Shown here piece after piece: positions 5,481-13,521 of a stretch of DNA of 64,000 bases. Origin of the DNA: Pseudophaeobacter flagellatus (GTDB taxonomy: Bacteria > Pseudomonadota > Alphaproteobacteria > Rhodobacterales > Rhodobacteraceae); contig NZ_JAJQRG010000005.1 of the NCBI RefSeq assembly GCF_021228235.1, forward strand, positions 186,001 through 250,000. The letters are read 5' to 3'. The position numbers were made by a program, and so were the translations under genes. The notes beneath the pieces are model-generated. The model had not been told where the DNA came from and searched no databases. It saw nothing but the letters and a program-made list of their open reading frames with translations. How positions within the stretch are numbered: position 1 is the first letter of the stretch; every line of letters begins with the position of its first letter.

Positions 5481-5902
5481 TGAAAGTTAATCCAAGCAAG
5501 GCCATTGGGCACAGGCTGGCATCGGACCCGGTGGCGGTCATTCTTGGTGTCGTGCGCGGCTATTACTGCCTGCGCGCTGGCGAAATGATTGGGCCCAGCC
5601 GTGCGCGGCGCCTAGCTTGGCCGCGCCAGATGGCCATGGCGCTGATCCGGCAAAAAGCAAATCATAGTCTGCCAGAGATTGGCCGGCGCTTTGGTGGGCG
5701 GGATCACACCACTGTCATGCATGCGCTGCGCGCTGTTGCTGATCGGCGCAAAGCGGATCCGCGGTGCGCCGCTGAATTTGTCGAAATTGAACGCCGGGTC
5801 GAGATGGCCCTGGGGAGATATTACGTCCGACGCGAACATATCTGGGGCAAGCCGTTTGTTTCAGTCAGAGGGGGGATAAAATGCCATGTCAGAGTTGATT
5901 GA
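5480..5902 (+). CDS. DnaA domain IV-only protein, 140 aa
   Basis: Residues 42-95 reproduce the DNA-binding domain of DnaA: a helix RRLAWPRQMAMALIRQ, then HSLPEIGRRFGGRDHTTVMH (62-81), which is the DnaA signature for DnaA-box contact. The ATPase, linker and DnaB-binding domains are absent, so it cannot open an origin alone. Known relatives occur in alphaproteobacterial prophages. It starts by one-base overlap (TGATG). It could mark the phage origin for host DnaA or compete with host DnaA at chromosomal boxes; either is inference. Confidence 0.88.
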   Translation: MKVNPSKAIGHRLASDPVAVILGVVRGYYCLRAGEMIGPSRARRLAWPRQMAMALIRQKANHSLPEIGRRFGGRDHTTVMHALRAVADRRKADPRCAAEFVEIERRVEMALGRYYVRREHIWGKPFVSVRGGIKCHVRVD

Positions 5903-5958
5903 ACGGGGCAAACTCGGCAAGTTTGGTGCTTTCCAGTTTTGGTTCAAGGAGCGCGAAA

Positions 5959-6402
5959 GTGAAAAGGCAAATTGTCGAGTATCCATACCCTCTCGATTTG
6001 CGGTGGAGCTATATAACCTGGTTTCCTGTGATGCACCGCCGCTTGCTAAATTCCGAATTTGGTCGCATGGCGGATTTCGAAGTGTTGGGCGTGGCACTGA
6101 GGCTGTGGTCGCATTCTATGGACCACTTACCGCCCGCAACGCTGCCGGACGACGAAGATATACTTGCGCATCTGCTACACATTTCGCCGGAACAGTGGCG
6201 GGAGTTGATGGCCAGAGAGTACAACCCTTTGTGGGGCTGGGTGAGGGTGCAGTGCGGCAAAGAGATGCGTTTGTCCCATCCGATAATGCTGGAAGGGCTG
6301 GAGGCAGCCGTGAAGTTCAACAAGTTGCGCCAGCGCGGCACACGAAAAAGGCAGCCGTTCACGCCGCCCGACGCGGGTCGCGCGCCAGACCAAAAGAGAT
6401 AG
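5959..6402 (+). CDS. Phage replication-type protein (DUF1376-like), 147 aa
   Basis: GTG 5959-5961 behind GGAG is preferred; an upstream TTG would add 20 residues. The pattern MADFEVLGVALRLWSHSM, then LPDDEDILAHLLHISPEQW, and a basic tail matches the order of the DUF1376 domain found in phage and prophage replication proteins (short helical winged-helix-like module). It is followed by a second protein of similar order (6473-7189), so the two may be paralogues. Acts presumably on phage DNA in the cytoplasm. Confidence 0.62.
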   Translation: MKRQIVEYPYPLDLRWSYITWFPVMHRRLLNSEFGRMADFEVLGVALRLWSHSMDHLPPATLPDDEDILAHLLHISPEQWRELMAREYNPLWGWVRVQCGKEMRLSHPIMLEGLEAAVKFNKLRQRGTRKRQPFTPPDAGRAPDQKR

Positions 6403-6472
6403 TTCCGCGTCTTTGTGAGCCTGCGGGGTTAGCGCTGGTTCGCCCCCTTTGTTTGAACGCAGGGGGCGTGTG

Positions 6473-7189
6473 ATGGCTGACCTGTGCAATTGGGATAGCT
6501 ACCCTGAGCCTCCGATTGAAGCTGATGTTTCTTTGGGCGGGTTTGAACGCATTGACATGCCGATTGATTGGCTGAGCGAGGAATGGGCTCTTGGTTTGTC
6601 CTCTGCGGGTCTAGGTGCAGTTTTCCGCTTGTACGCGGTCAGTTTGCGTCAATCCCCAGCAGGTTCCTTGCCTTGTACAGTGGCTGACATTGAGCAGTTG
6701 GTACCGCGCAGTGTCGCTTCTGAGGAATTGAAGGAAGCCCTATCTCTCTGGCATTCGTGCTCCGATGGGCGGCGGTATTGGTCTCGGATTGTTCCCCTGA
6801 TCGAGGATGCCTGGGGGCGCAAGAAAGGGAAGAAGACCAAAGATGCGATGCGTAAGCGCCGTGAGCGTTTGGCAGTCAAGCTCATGGAGTGTGGGATGAC
6901 TGAGAACGGCGCCAAGTTTCATGAGGTGCAGGACATGGTTCTTGCCGCCTTGCCTGATGGCGCACAGCTAACAACAAAAAATGTTATGAACGCAGCGACG
7001 GCGGCGGGCTTGGTTGGCAACGTTCGCCCTGTCCGAACGGACACATTGGGACAGTCCTCGGACGGTCCGAAAGTGTCCGGCGGACAGTCCTTGGACAGTC
7101 CGAGGACAGCAAATGGACAGCATTCGGACAGTCCGAATGTGTCCGCTGGCATCCGTCCCACTAGATATAGTGAAAGTCACGGGCGATGA
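6473..7189 (+). CDS. Phage replication initiator-like protein, 238 aa
   Basis: ATG at 6473. Residues 30-120 (DWLSEEWALGLSSAGLGAVF, later SPAGSLP and DAWGRKKGKK) have the DUF1376-like order, followed by a basic helix KDAMRKRRERLAVKL. The C-terminal 55 residues are Ser/Asp/Gly/Pro-rich low complexity because the DNA there is a cluster of GGACAGTCC-type repeats (7030-7145). This is the arrangement of the lambda O gene, where origin iterons lie inside the initiator gene. Initiator function is inferred from that and from position. Confidence 0.68.
   Translation: MADLCNWDSYPEPPIEADVSLGGFERIDMPIDWLSEEWALGLSSAGLGAVFRLYAVSLRQSPAGSLPCTVADIEQLVPRSVASEELKEALSLWHSCSDGRRYWSRIVPLIEDAWGRKKGKKTKDAMRKRRERLAVKLMECGMTENGAKFHEVQDMVLAALPDGAQLTTKNVMNAATAAGLVGNVRPVRTDTLGQSSDGPKVSGGQSLDSPRTANGQHSDSPNVSAGIRPTRYSESHGR
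7030..7145 (+). repeat. Iteron-like repeat cluster, candidate phage replication origin
   Basis: At least ten TGTCC/GGACA units occur in 116 bases. They include TGTCCGAACGGACA (7030-7043), GGACAGTCC at 7049-7057, 7082-7090, 7093-7101 and 7126-7134, and the palindromes TCGGACGGTCCGA (7058-7070) and TCGGACAGTCCGA (7124-7136). The last two begin near-identical 22-base direct repeats, 66 bases apart. The cluster lies in the 3' part of a replication gene and is followed by T-rich DNA (7190-7220), which could be a duplex-unwinding element. Confidence 0.7.
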
Positions 7190-7325
7190 GCTTTTTTTTG
7201 AGCGAAAACTGTCACGCTTTTTTCCGCGATGAACAGACCAGATCAGATCAGAACCCCCTTACCCCCAGTGACAGTTGGACGAAAGAAAAGGCAAACGTTG
7301 AAATTGCTGAGAAGGATTAGAGGCG

Positions 7326-7916
7326 ATGGAAGAGAAAGCGCAGAGAGAAGGTGAAAAGCAGGTGCTGTCGGTTCTGATTGAGCCGTTAGAGGCGCTGGGG
7401 CTTGTCAGGCCATCAAAGGCGACTAAGGCCGATTTTGAACTGCAAAAAAAAGAACTGGCCCAGAAGTTAGCGTATATGAGCGACACCGGGCTGGCTGAGT
7501 TGCGCGAGTGGGTCGAAGCTCACCCCGGCGGCAAGGATAAAGATCGGTTTCCTATTGCCCTTCATATCTTGCAAAAGGCCCACAGGATTGAGACGCCCGA
7601 GGCTGGCCCGTCGCCCTTTATCCTCAAGGTGTTCGCCACCCATCATCTGGTGCCAGAGGCGCTGGCCAAGGGATGGGCGCCTGAGCTGTTGCGGCAGGTC
7701 ACAGCTGAACGCGGCATTTGGCCCGGTGACTGGACCTGCTCCAAGCTGCGCAATGAAGGCATCGAGCATGCGCGCCGCCTAGAGGATATTGAGCTACGGA
7801 TGTCGCGCGGTGAACAGATCCCACCAGATCAGTTGGCGTTTCGGGATCGGCGTCTGGCCGCGATGCGCAGGTGTCAGGACATTGCCGATCAGGCGCGGGC
7901 TGGGCGGGCGGCATGA
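7326..7916 (+). CDS. Hypothetical phage replication-region protein, 196 aa
   Basis: Follows the candidate origin after 136 bases without a gene. The N-terminal 70 residues are charged and helical (a SKATKADFELQKKELAQKLA segment); the C-terminal 100 residues contain GIWPGDWTCSKLRNEGIEHA and RRLEDIELRMSRGEQIP. No ATPase or zinc motif is visible. The place just after the initiator is where phages often encode a helicase loader (lambda P), but nothing in the sequence proves that. Overlaps the next gene by ATGA. Confidence 0.62.
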   Translation: MEEKAQREGEKQVLSVLIEPLEALGLVRPSKATKADFELQKKELAQKLAYMSDTGLAELREWVEAHPGGKDKDRFPIALHILQKAHRIETPEAGPSPFILKVFATHHLVPEALAKGWAPELLRQVTAERGIWPGDWTCSKLRNEGIEHARRLEDIELRMSRGEQIPPDQLAFRDRRLAAMRRCQDIADQARAGRAA

Positions 7917-8614
7917 ATATGGTTGTGGATATGGCGGCACAACTTGAGCCGGGATTGGGATCGAGCCTGACTGCGGTACGGGCCCCACGCACGGGAAGGC
8001 GTGACGTCGGAGTTCTCGATCTGATCGAATGGGCTTTTCAGCGTGAAAAGGTTGGTCTGGACTTCGATGAAATTGAGAGAGAGACCGGAGCGCGCCCCGG
8101 TGTTGGTGTGGAATACCTTATGATGCAGCAAGCAAAGCTGGGCTGTCGGGTCCAGGGTGGCGGATCATCCCCGCGCCATCACGACGCTGATATGGTTGCG
8201 GCATCCCTCGCCTGTCTGCCCGAGGTCTACGGCGGGCGCCGGATGGCGATCGGGATTGCGGAATTGGCCCGCGTTGGTGAGCGTCCTGATTGGATGCGGG
8301 GTGCGCGAATGACCTGTAAGCCGGTTGCTTGGCGCACAAGTAAGCATGGCCAACACGCTCACCGGGAGCAGTGCAGGCAGATAGGTCTGCGATGGCCTGC
8401 ACATCAGGCGACGGGTCGCGATGATGGGTTTTGGTGTCCGGTTGGGTATTCCAATTCTGCGCACGATGTTGCTGCTGCGCGCAGGCGCTACCTGGGGTGG
8501 TACGGTGCTCTTTTGCATCTTCGTCACGTCCTGCAGGTGGCCTGCCCGTTGACCTCTTTTGTGGTCACTGACCGCATGCCTGAACGCACACCTTGGAAAA
8601 GTGTCTTGACTTGA
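7913..8614 (+). CDS. Hypothetical phage protein before the late genes, 233 aa
   Basis: Starts in an ATGA overlap. Residues about 95-130 (DADMVAASLACLPEVYGGRR, then IAELARVGERPDW) and the C-terminal ARRRYLGWYGALLHL are features I associate with an uncharacterised protein family found just upstream of the HNH/terminase genes in rhodobacteral prophages. The position is that of a late-gene activator or antiterminator such as lambda Q, and a terminator-like hairpin follows at 8653. That role is inferred, not shown by a motif. Confidence 0.6.
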   Translation: MNMVVDMAAQLEPGLGSSLTAVRAPRTGRRDVGVLDLIEWAFQREKVGLDFDEIERETGARPGVGVEYLMMQQAKLGCRVQGGGSSPRHHDADMVAASLACLPEVYGGRRMAIGIAELARVGERPDWMRGARMTCKPVAWRTSKHGQHAHREQCRQIGLRWPAHQATGRDDGFWCPVGYSNSAHDVAAARRRYLGWYGALLHLRHVLQVACPLTSFVVTDRMPERTPWKSVLT

Positions 8615-8652
8615 ATGTCACTCTCTTGCCAATGTGCACTCGACCTAATTGC

Positions 8653-8684
8653 GCCCGGAGCGGAGACCCCGCCTCGGGCATTTT
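8653..8684 (+). terminator. Terminator-like hairpin between early and late genes
   Basis: GCCCGGAGCGG (8653-8663) pairs imperfectly with CCGCCTCGGGC (8669-8679), followed by ATTTT. It lies between the last early gene and the first packaging gene, where an antiterminator-controlled stop would make sense. About two stem positions are mismatched or wobble, so strength is uncertain. Confidence 0.5.
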
Positions 8685-8703
8685 GCGTTCTGGGGGCCAG
8701 TGA

Positions 8704-9066
8704 ATGACAGCCCGAAGCGACTACCACCACCTTTACAATCTGTCGGCATGGCGGCGTCGGTTGCGTCCGCAGCACCTGGAGCGGGAACCGCTGTGCCGGG
8801 CCTGTCTGCGGCGCGGCATCCTGAATGATGGGTCTCTGACCTCGGCGGGTGCGGATCAGTGCAATCCACGGCGGCGGTTTTTGGTGGTGGATCACCTGAT
8901 CCCGCATCGGGGTGATCGGGGTTTGTTTCTGGATCCGGGCAACCTGCAGACGCTGTGCCCGGATGACCATGACCAGAACAAGCAGCGGCTGGAAACACGG
9001 GGCTTCTCGCAGGAACGCGGCAGCGATGGCTGGCCGATCGATCCGCTGCATCCCGCCAATCAGTAG
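8704..9066 (+). CDS. HNH endonuclease next to terminase, 120 aa
   Basis: Contains CRACLRRG (Cys31, Cys34), the nuclease core VVDHLIPHRGD (Asp63, His64), Asn80 in LDPGNLQTLCPDDHDQNK, Cys85 and His89: the pattern of the HNH proteins that accompany HK97-like terminases and are needed for specific DNA cleavage during packaging in that group. It precedes terS by 140 bases. The two Cys pairs should hold zinc. Confidence 0.9.
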   Translation: MTARSDYHHLYNLSAWRRRLRPQHLEREPLCRACLRRGILNDGSLTSAGADQCNPRRRFLVVDHLIPHRGDRGLFLDPGNLQTLCPDDHDQNKQRLETRGFSQERGSDGWPIDPLHPANQ

Positions 9067-9206
9067 ACCAGCCTCGCACCCCGTGATGGGGAGGGGGAGG
9101 GTCGGCAGGAAAATCCCTTTTGGTGGAAACCGGAGAGGGAACCTTTCTGTGTGCAAAGCCGTAATTGAATAGAAAAAGCCACAGGTTATGGGAAGGAAAC
9201 AACGCA

Positions 9207-9689
9207 ATGGCACGGGGCCGCAAGCCAGCAGAGGAAAAGGTTGTTCCGCTCACCGATGAGGGCGTGCAGCCGCATAATCTGCAAGAGCGCGCCCGCGCCC
9301 GGCTTGAGGAATTGCGGCCCGAGGGTCTGACGGGTCAGCTGCGCTGGACCTTCGATCGGCTGGCGCTGCCGCTGTGTCATCCCACGGTTGATCGGCTGAA
9401 ACCGCAGCACCTTCAGCCCTTTTTGCAGCTGTGCAAAGCGGTGGTGCGCCATGACCGGATCGAGCTGGAGCTGGAAGAGCTTGGGGAGACCTATGTGAGC
9501 CAGACCCGCAACGGCACCCAGATCAAGGCACGGCCAGAGGTGGCGCAGCTGAATGAAACCTTCCGGCAGATCCGGGGGCTAGCAAATGATTTTGGCATGA
9601 CGCCCGCTGCCGAACGGGGGCTGTCGGGCGGTGGCCAGATGGGCTTTGACTTCCCGGATCCCAATAGCCCAGAGGGGTTCATGACGTGA
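9207..9689 (+). CDS. terS: Terminase small subunit, P27 family, 160 aa
   Basis: Recognises phage DNA and starts packaging with the large subunit. ATG 9207 follows GGAAGGAAAC. The N-terminal MARGRKPAEEK, the central helical region with LQLCKAVVRHDRIELELEEL, and the C-terminal RQIRGLANDFGMTPAAER are typical of P27-type small terminases. Overlaps the large subunit gene by 4 bases (GTGA). Confidence 0.9.
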   Translation: MARGRKPAEEKVVPLTDEGVQPHNLQERARARLEELRPEGLTGQLRWTFDRLALPLCHPTVDRLKPQHLQPFLQLCKAVVRHDRIELELEELGETYVSQTRNGTQIKARPEVAQLNETFRQIRGLANDFGMTPAAERGLSGGGQMGFDFPDPNSPEGFMT

Positions 9690-11521
9690 GCGAGGCGGTG
9701 GCGCGGATCAGCTATGAGGAGGATCCGGTCACGGCCTGGGCGCAGGATGTTGTCGCCGGGGAAATCATTGCCGGGCCTTATGTGCGGGCGGCGGCGGAGC
9801 GTCATCTGCGCGATCTGATCGAGGGGCCCAAGCGGGGTCTCAAGTGGGATCTGGTGGCGGCGCAGAGGGCGATCAGCTTCTTTCCCCAGGTGCTGCGGCT
9901 CAATGGCGGTCAGTTTGAGGGGCGGCCCTTTCATCTGCATCCCAGCCAGGCGTTCCGGATCGGGTCTCTGTTTGGTTGGAAAAAGTTCAGCGCCACCCAC
10001 GGGGCCTGGCTGCGCCGGTTCACCCGGTTTTATGATGAGGAAGGCAAGGGCAACGGCAAGTCGCCAATGCTGGGCGGCATTGGTCTCTATATGATGGTGG
10101 CGGATGGCGAGCCGCGCGCCGAGATCTATGCGGCGGCTGCGAAAAAAGATCAGGCGGGCATTCTGTTCCAGGATGCGGTGGCGATGGTGGATCAGTCGCC
10201 GGTGCTGAAACGCCGGGTGAAACAGCTTGGGGAAAACCCGGTCTGGCAGCTCACTTATGTGGGCAAGTCGGGCGACAAGCGCAAGTTCAAGCCGCTGTCG
10301 GCGGAAAAGGCGCAGTCGGGTCCGCGCCCCCATTGCGCGCTGACCGATGAGGTGCATGAGCATCCCAACCGGGATGTGATCGATATGCTGGAGCGGGGCT
10401 TCAAGTTCCGCAAGCAGCCGCTTTTGTGCATGGCGACCAATTCGGGCACCGACAAGAAATCGATCTGCTGGGAAGAACACCAGCACGGGGTCAATGTGGT
10501 GACCGGGGTACATGAGGATGACAGCACCTTTGCCTTCATCTGCGCGCTGGATGACGGCGACGATTGGGAGAACGATCCCAGTTGCTGGGTGAAGGTGAAC
10601 CCGCTTTTGGGGGAGACGATCGAGGAGGACTATCTGCGGGGCGTTGTGAAACAGGCGCGGATGATGCCGGGCAAGCGCAACGGCATTGCACGGCTGCATT
10701 TTTGCCAGTGGACGCAATCGGTAAAGGCGGCGATCAAGCGCGAGGCCTGGGTTGCCTGCCATGGTGCGGTGGATGCAGAGGCGCTGACCGAGAAGGGATA
10801 CCGCTGTTTTGGTGGGTTGGATCTCAGCCAGGTGCGGGATTTTACCGCCTTCACCCTGACCTGGGTGCTGGATGCCACCAAGGACGCTGAAAAACTGGTG
10901 TCAAAGACCTGGTTCTGGACGCCGAAGGATACGCTGCTGGAGCGCGCGGGCCGCGATCAGGCCCCTTATGATTTGTGGGCAGATCAGGGTCATATCGAGG
11001 CGATCCCCGGCGAGCGGCTGAAATACCCCTGGTTGGCGGATGCGCTGGCGGATCTGAACGCGCGCTATCTGCCAGAGGTGATTGCCTGCGACCAATATGG
11101 GTTGGAGCGGTTGAAGGACAGCCTGACGGAAAAGGGGCTGCTGCTGCCAAGTGAGGTGCATCCGCAGGGCTTCCAGAAGCGGATCCTGGACAAGGTGCCG
11201 GATCCGACCAAGCCGGGGGAAGAGGTCGAGATCTATCTGTGGATGCCGGATTCGATCAACAAGCTGGAAAACGCAATTTACGATGGGCGGCTGACAGTGG
11301 CGAAAAACCCGCTGCTGGACAGTATGGCGGCCTCGGTGACCTATGCCGAGAACCGTACCGGGCACCGGATGTTTGACAAGGAAAAGGCCCATGGCCGGAT
11401 TGATGGCATGGTGTCGCTTGCGATGTCGGCGGGCATGGCGCTGTGCCGGGACCGTGGCTTGGCGGAGCAGTCGCCCTGGGCCGATGATGGCTATTCAATG
11501 GAGGATGACCTGTGGGATTGA
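9686..11521 (+). CDS. terL: Terminase large subunit, 611 aa
   Basis: DNA-packaging motor ATPase with nuclease. GTG start at 9686. Walker A lies at residues 120-126 (GKGNGKS), Walker B near 217-222 (CALTDE), and the RNase H-like nuclease domain begins with FGGLDLSQVRDFTAF (Asp379). Length is near the usual 550-600 for this HK97-like terminase_1 group. The stop overlaps the portal start. Codon use and GC content match the rest of the late genes. Confidence 0.96.
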   Translation: MSEAVARISYEEDPVTAWAQDVVAGEIIAGPYVRAAAERHLRDLIEGPKRGLKWDLVAAQRAISFFPQVLRLNGGQFEGRPFHLHPSQAFRIGSLFGWKKFSATHGAWLRRFTRFYDEEGKGNGKSPMLGGIGLYMMVADGEPRAEIYAAAAKKDQAGILFQDAVAMVDQSPVLKRRVKQLGENPVWQLTYVGKSGDKRKFKPLSAEKAQSGPRPHCALTDEVHEHPNRDVIDMLERGFKFRKQPLLCMATNSGTDKKSICWEEHQHGVNVVTGVHEDDSTFAFICALDDGDDWENDPSCWVKVNPLLGETIEEDYLRGVVKQARMMPGKRNGIARLHFCQWTQSVKAAIKREAWVACHGAVDAEALTEKGYRCFGGLDLSQVRDFTAFTLTWVLDATKDAEKLVSKTWFWTPKDTLLERAGRDQAPYDLWADQGHIEAIPGERLKYPWLADALADLNARYLPEVIACDQYGLERLKDSLTEKGLLLPSEVHPQGFQKRILDKVPDPTKPGEEVEIYLWMPDSINKLENAIYDGRLTVAKNPLLDSMAASVTYAENRTGHRMFDKEKAHGRIDGMVSLAMSAGMALCRDRGLAEQSPWADDGYSMEDDLWD

Positions 11522-12813
11522 TGGGCAGATTGCGGCGTGACCGGGCTGTGGCCGAGGTGTCGGCAGAGGATCGCGCCCAGGTGCTGATGGACAGCACTGC
11601 CACCAGCATTGCCGATGTTCTGAATGGGGGCACGTCCGAGGGCGTGACCATGAAAGAGGCGCTGTCGATGCCGGCGGTCTGGGACGCGATCAACTTTCTG
11701 TCGGCGGCGATGGCGGGATTACCGATCGAGGTGTTTGAAAAGACCGATGAAACGGGCGGCGACAAGAAACTGATCGGCGGCGTGGCGGATGTTTTGGGGG
11801 CTGCGGTTAATGACAGCACCACCTCGTTCAGCTGGCGCGAGACCTTCTTTTCCCAAGTCTTTGGTCCGGGGCGCGCCTATAGCTACATCGAGCGCGACCG
11901 GCGGGGCGAGGCCATCAACCTGTTTGCGATGGAGTATGAGCGGACCACGGTGCGCAGGGTGAAGGGGCGTCTGTTTTATGACTACATGGAGCCATCGGGC
12001 CGGGTGAAAACCTATGCCGGGAAGGACGTGATTGATATCGCCTATATGCTGAAGCCGGATCATGTGAACTGCCATAATCCGGTGATGACCTGCGCCAGCG
12101 CCATCCGTCAGGGGCTGAATGCCAACCGCTATGCGCTGACGGTTTTTGGCAAGAATGGCGTGCCGCCCTATGTGCTGAAAGGCCCGTTTACGGCGGCCAA
12201 GGAAATGATGCGGGCGGCGGCGGATCTGATGAAGGTGACGCGCCGGTCGGCAGAGGACGGCAAGCCGATCCTGCCGATGCCAGCGGGGCATGATCTGGTG
12301 CGGCTGGGGGATGACCCTGAAAAAATGCAGCTGACGCCGGTGCAGATCTTTGCGGTGGGGCAGGTGGCGCGGATCTATCAGCTGCCGCCGGTGTTTTTGC
12401 AGGAGCTGAGCAAGGGCAATTACAACAATATCGAGCATCAGGATTTGCACCTGGTCAAACATACCCTGCGGCGTTGGGTTGAGAAGTTTGAGCAGGAGCT
12501 GACGCTGAAGATCTTTGGGCGCGGCTCCAGGCGCTATGTGAAGCTGGATCTGGACGGCATCATGCGGGGCGATTTCAAGACCCGGATCGAGGCGATTGTG
12601 AAGGCGGTTCAGAACGCGCTTTTGACCCCCAATGAGGGGCGCGAAATGATGAACAAGCCGCCGCTGGCGGGCGGCAATACCCTGTTTATCCAGGGGGCCA
12701 CGGTGCCGCTGGAAATGGCGGGCACGGCCTTCAACAAGAATGCGCCCCCGGCGGGTGAGCACGACAGCGACACGCCTGCCGAAGAGCCAGAAGAGACAAC
12801 AGAAACCGACTAA
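11512..12813 (+). CDS. Portal protein, HK97 family, 433 aa
   Basis: Forms the dodecameric ring at the capsid vertex through which DNA enters and leaves. GTG 11512 has GGAGG 7 bases upstream and is preferred to the ATG at 11521. The family is shown by SLPAVWDAINFLSAAMAGLP near residue 55, the GRAYSYIERDRRG strand, and the C-terminal VGQVARIYQLPPVFLQEL with the NYNNIEHQ segment that is hallmark for HK97-type portals. The last 20 residues are Glu/Thr-rich. Confidence 0.95.
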   Translation: MGLMGRLRRDRAVAEVSAEDRAQVLMDSTATSIADVLNGGTSEGVTMKEALSMPAVWDAINFLSAAMAGLPIEVFEKTDETGGDKKLIGGVADVLGAAVNDSTTSFSWRETFFSQVFGPGRAYSYIERDRRGEAINLFAMEYERTTVRRVKGRLFYDYMEPSGRVKTYAGKDVIDIAYMLKPDHVNCHNPVMTCASAIRQGLNANRYALTVFGKNGVPPYVLKGPFTAAKEMMRAAADLMKVTRRSAEDGKPILPMPAGHDLVRLGDDPEKMQLTPVQIFAVGQVARIYQLPPVFLQELSKGNYNNIEHQDLHLVKHTLRRWVEKFEQELTLKIFGRGSRRYVKLDLDGIMRGDFKTRIEAIVKAVQNALLTPNEGREMMNKPPLAGGNTLFIQGATVPLEMAGTAFNKNAPPAGEHDSDTPAEEPEETTETD

Positions 12814-12825
12814 CAGGAGGCCGCG

Positions 12826-13419
12826 ATGAGTGAGCCGAAACGTGAGGTGCGCTATTGCGCCCTCGCGCCCGTTGAGCTGCGTGAGGCTGCGGGCGATCAG
12901 ATCCATGTGACCGGCTATGCCGCTGTCTTTGGCGAGGCGACGGAGATCGGCCCGCTGGACAACTGGGGCTGGTCCGAGGTGGTGGAACGGGGGGCCTTCA
13001 CCGATGCACTGCAGCGCGGTGATGACGTGACCTTTCTGATCAATCACCGGGATCTGCCGCTGGCGCGCACCAGCTCCGGCACGCTGACGCTGACGGAAGA
13101 TGAGCGCGGGTTGCGGGTGGATACGGCGCTGGACGCCAGTGATCCGGACGTGATGCGGATCCTGCCAAAGATGCGGCGGGGGGATCTGTCAAAGATGAGC
13201 TTTGCCTTTCTGGCGGAGAAAGAGACCTGGGATGAAACCGGTGATCACGCGGTGCGCAGCCTTCAGTCGGTGCGCCTGTATGATGTCTCGATCGTGACGG
13301 ACCCGGCCTATGAGGGCACCGAAATCGGCCTGCGCTCAAAACAGTCAGCACTTGGCAGCGGCGGGGATCTGCACCGCCGCCAGATGCAGATGCGGATGCG
13401 ATTGGCCAGCGGCAGCTGA
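12826..13419 (+). CDS. Prohead protease, HK97 (S78) family, 197 aa
   Basis: Matures the capsid by cleaving the delta domain of the major capsid protein. ATG follows AGGAGG. The catalytic His lies in FLINHRD (His74) and the Ser in LSKMSFAF (Ser125), both in the expected S78 context, and VTGYAAVFGE marks the first strand. About 100 bases without a gene separate it from the capsid gene. Confidence 0.94.
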   Translation: MSEPKREVRYCALAPVELREAAGDQIHVTGYAAVFGEATEIGPLDNWGWSEVVERGAFTDALQRGDDVTFLINHRDLPLARTSSGTLTLTEDERGLRVDTALDASDPDVMRILPKMRRGDLSKMSFAFLAEKETWDETGDHAVRSLQSVRLYDVSIVTDPAYEGTEIGLRSKQSALGSGGDLHRRQMQMRMRLASGS

Positions 13420-13521
13420 ACGCGCATTCCACCGCCCAGATACATCGCGCGCCCAGGGCAGGCGCAGCTTTCCAAAACCAATCTTCAACATCAACCAATC
13501 TCAGCATCAAAGGGTGACCCC

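Noticed and set aside
7030-7145. Transcription terminator or operator cluster instead of origin
   Set aside because: The palindromes lack T-runs and do not resemble the ATAGGAG operators; number and spacing fit iterons better.
9491-10762. 423-codon minus-strand frame
   Set aside because: Antisense to the terminase genes; the terminase has clear Walker and nuclease motifs.
11719-13047. 442-codon minus-strand frame
   Set aside because: Antisense to portal and protease genes; no start signal and His/Arg/Gln-rich composition.
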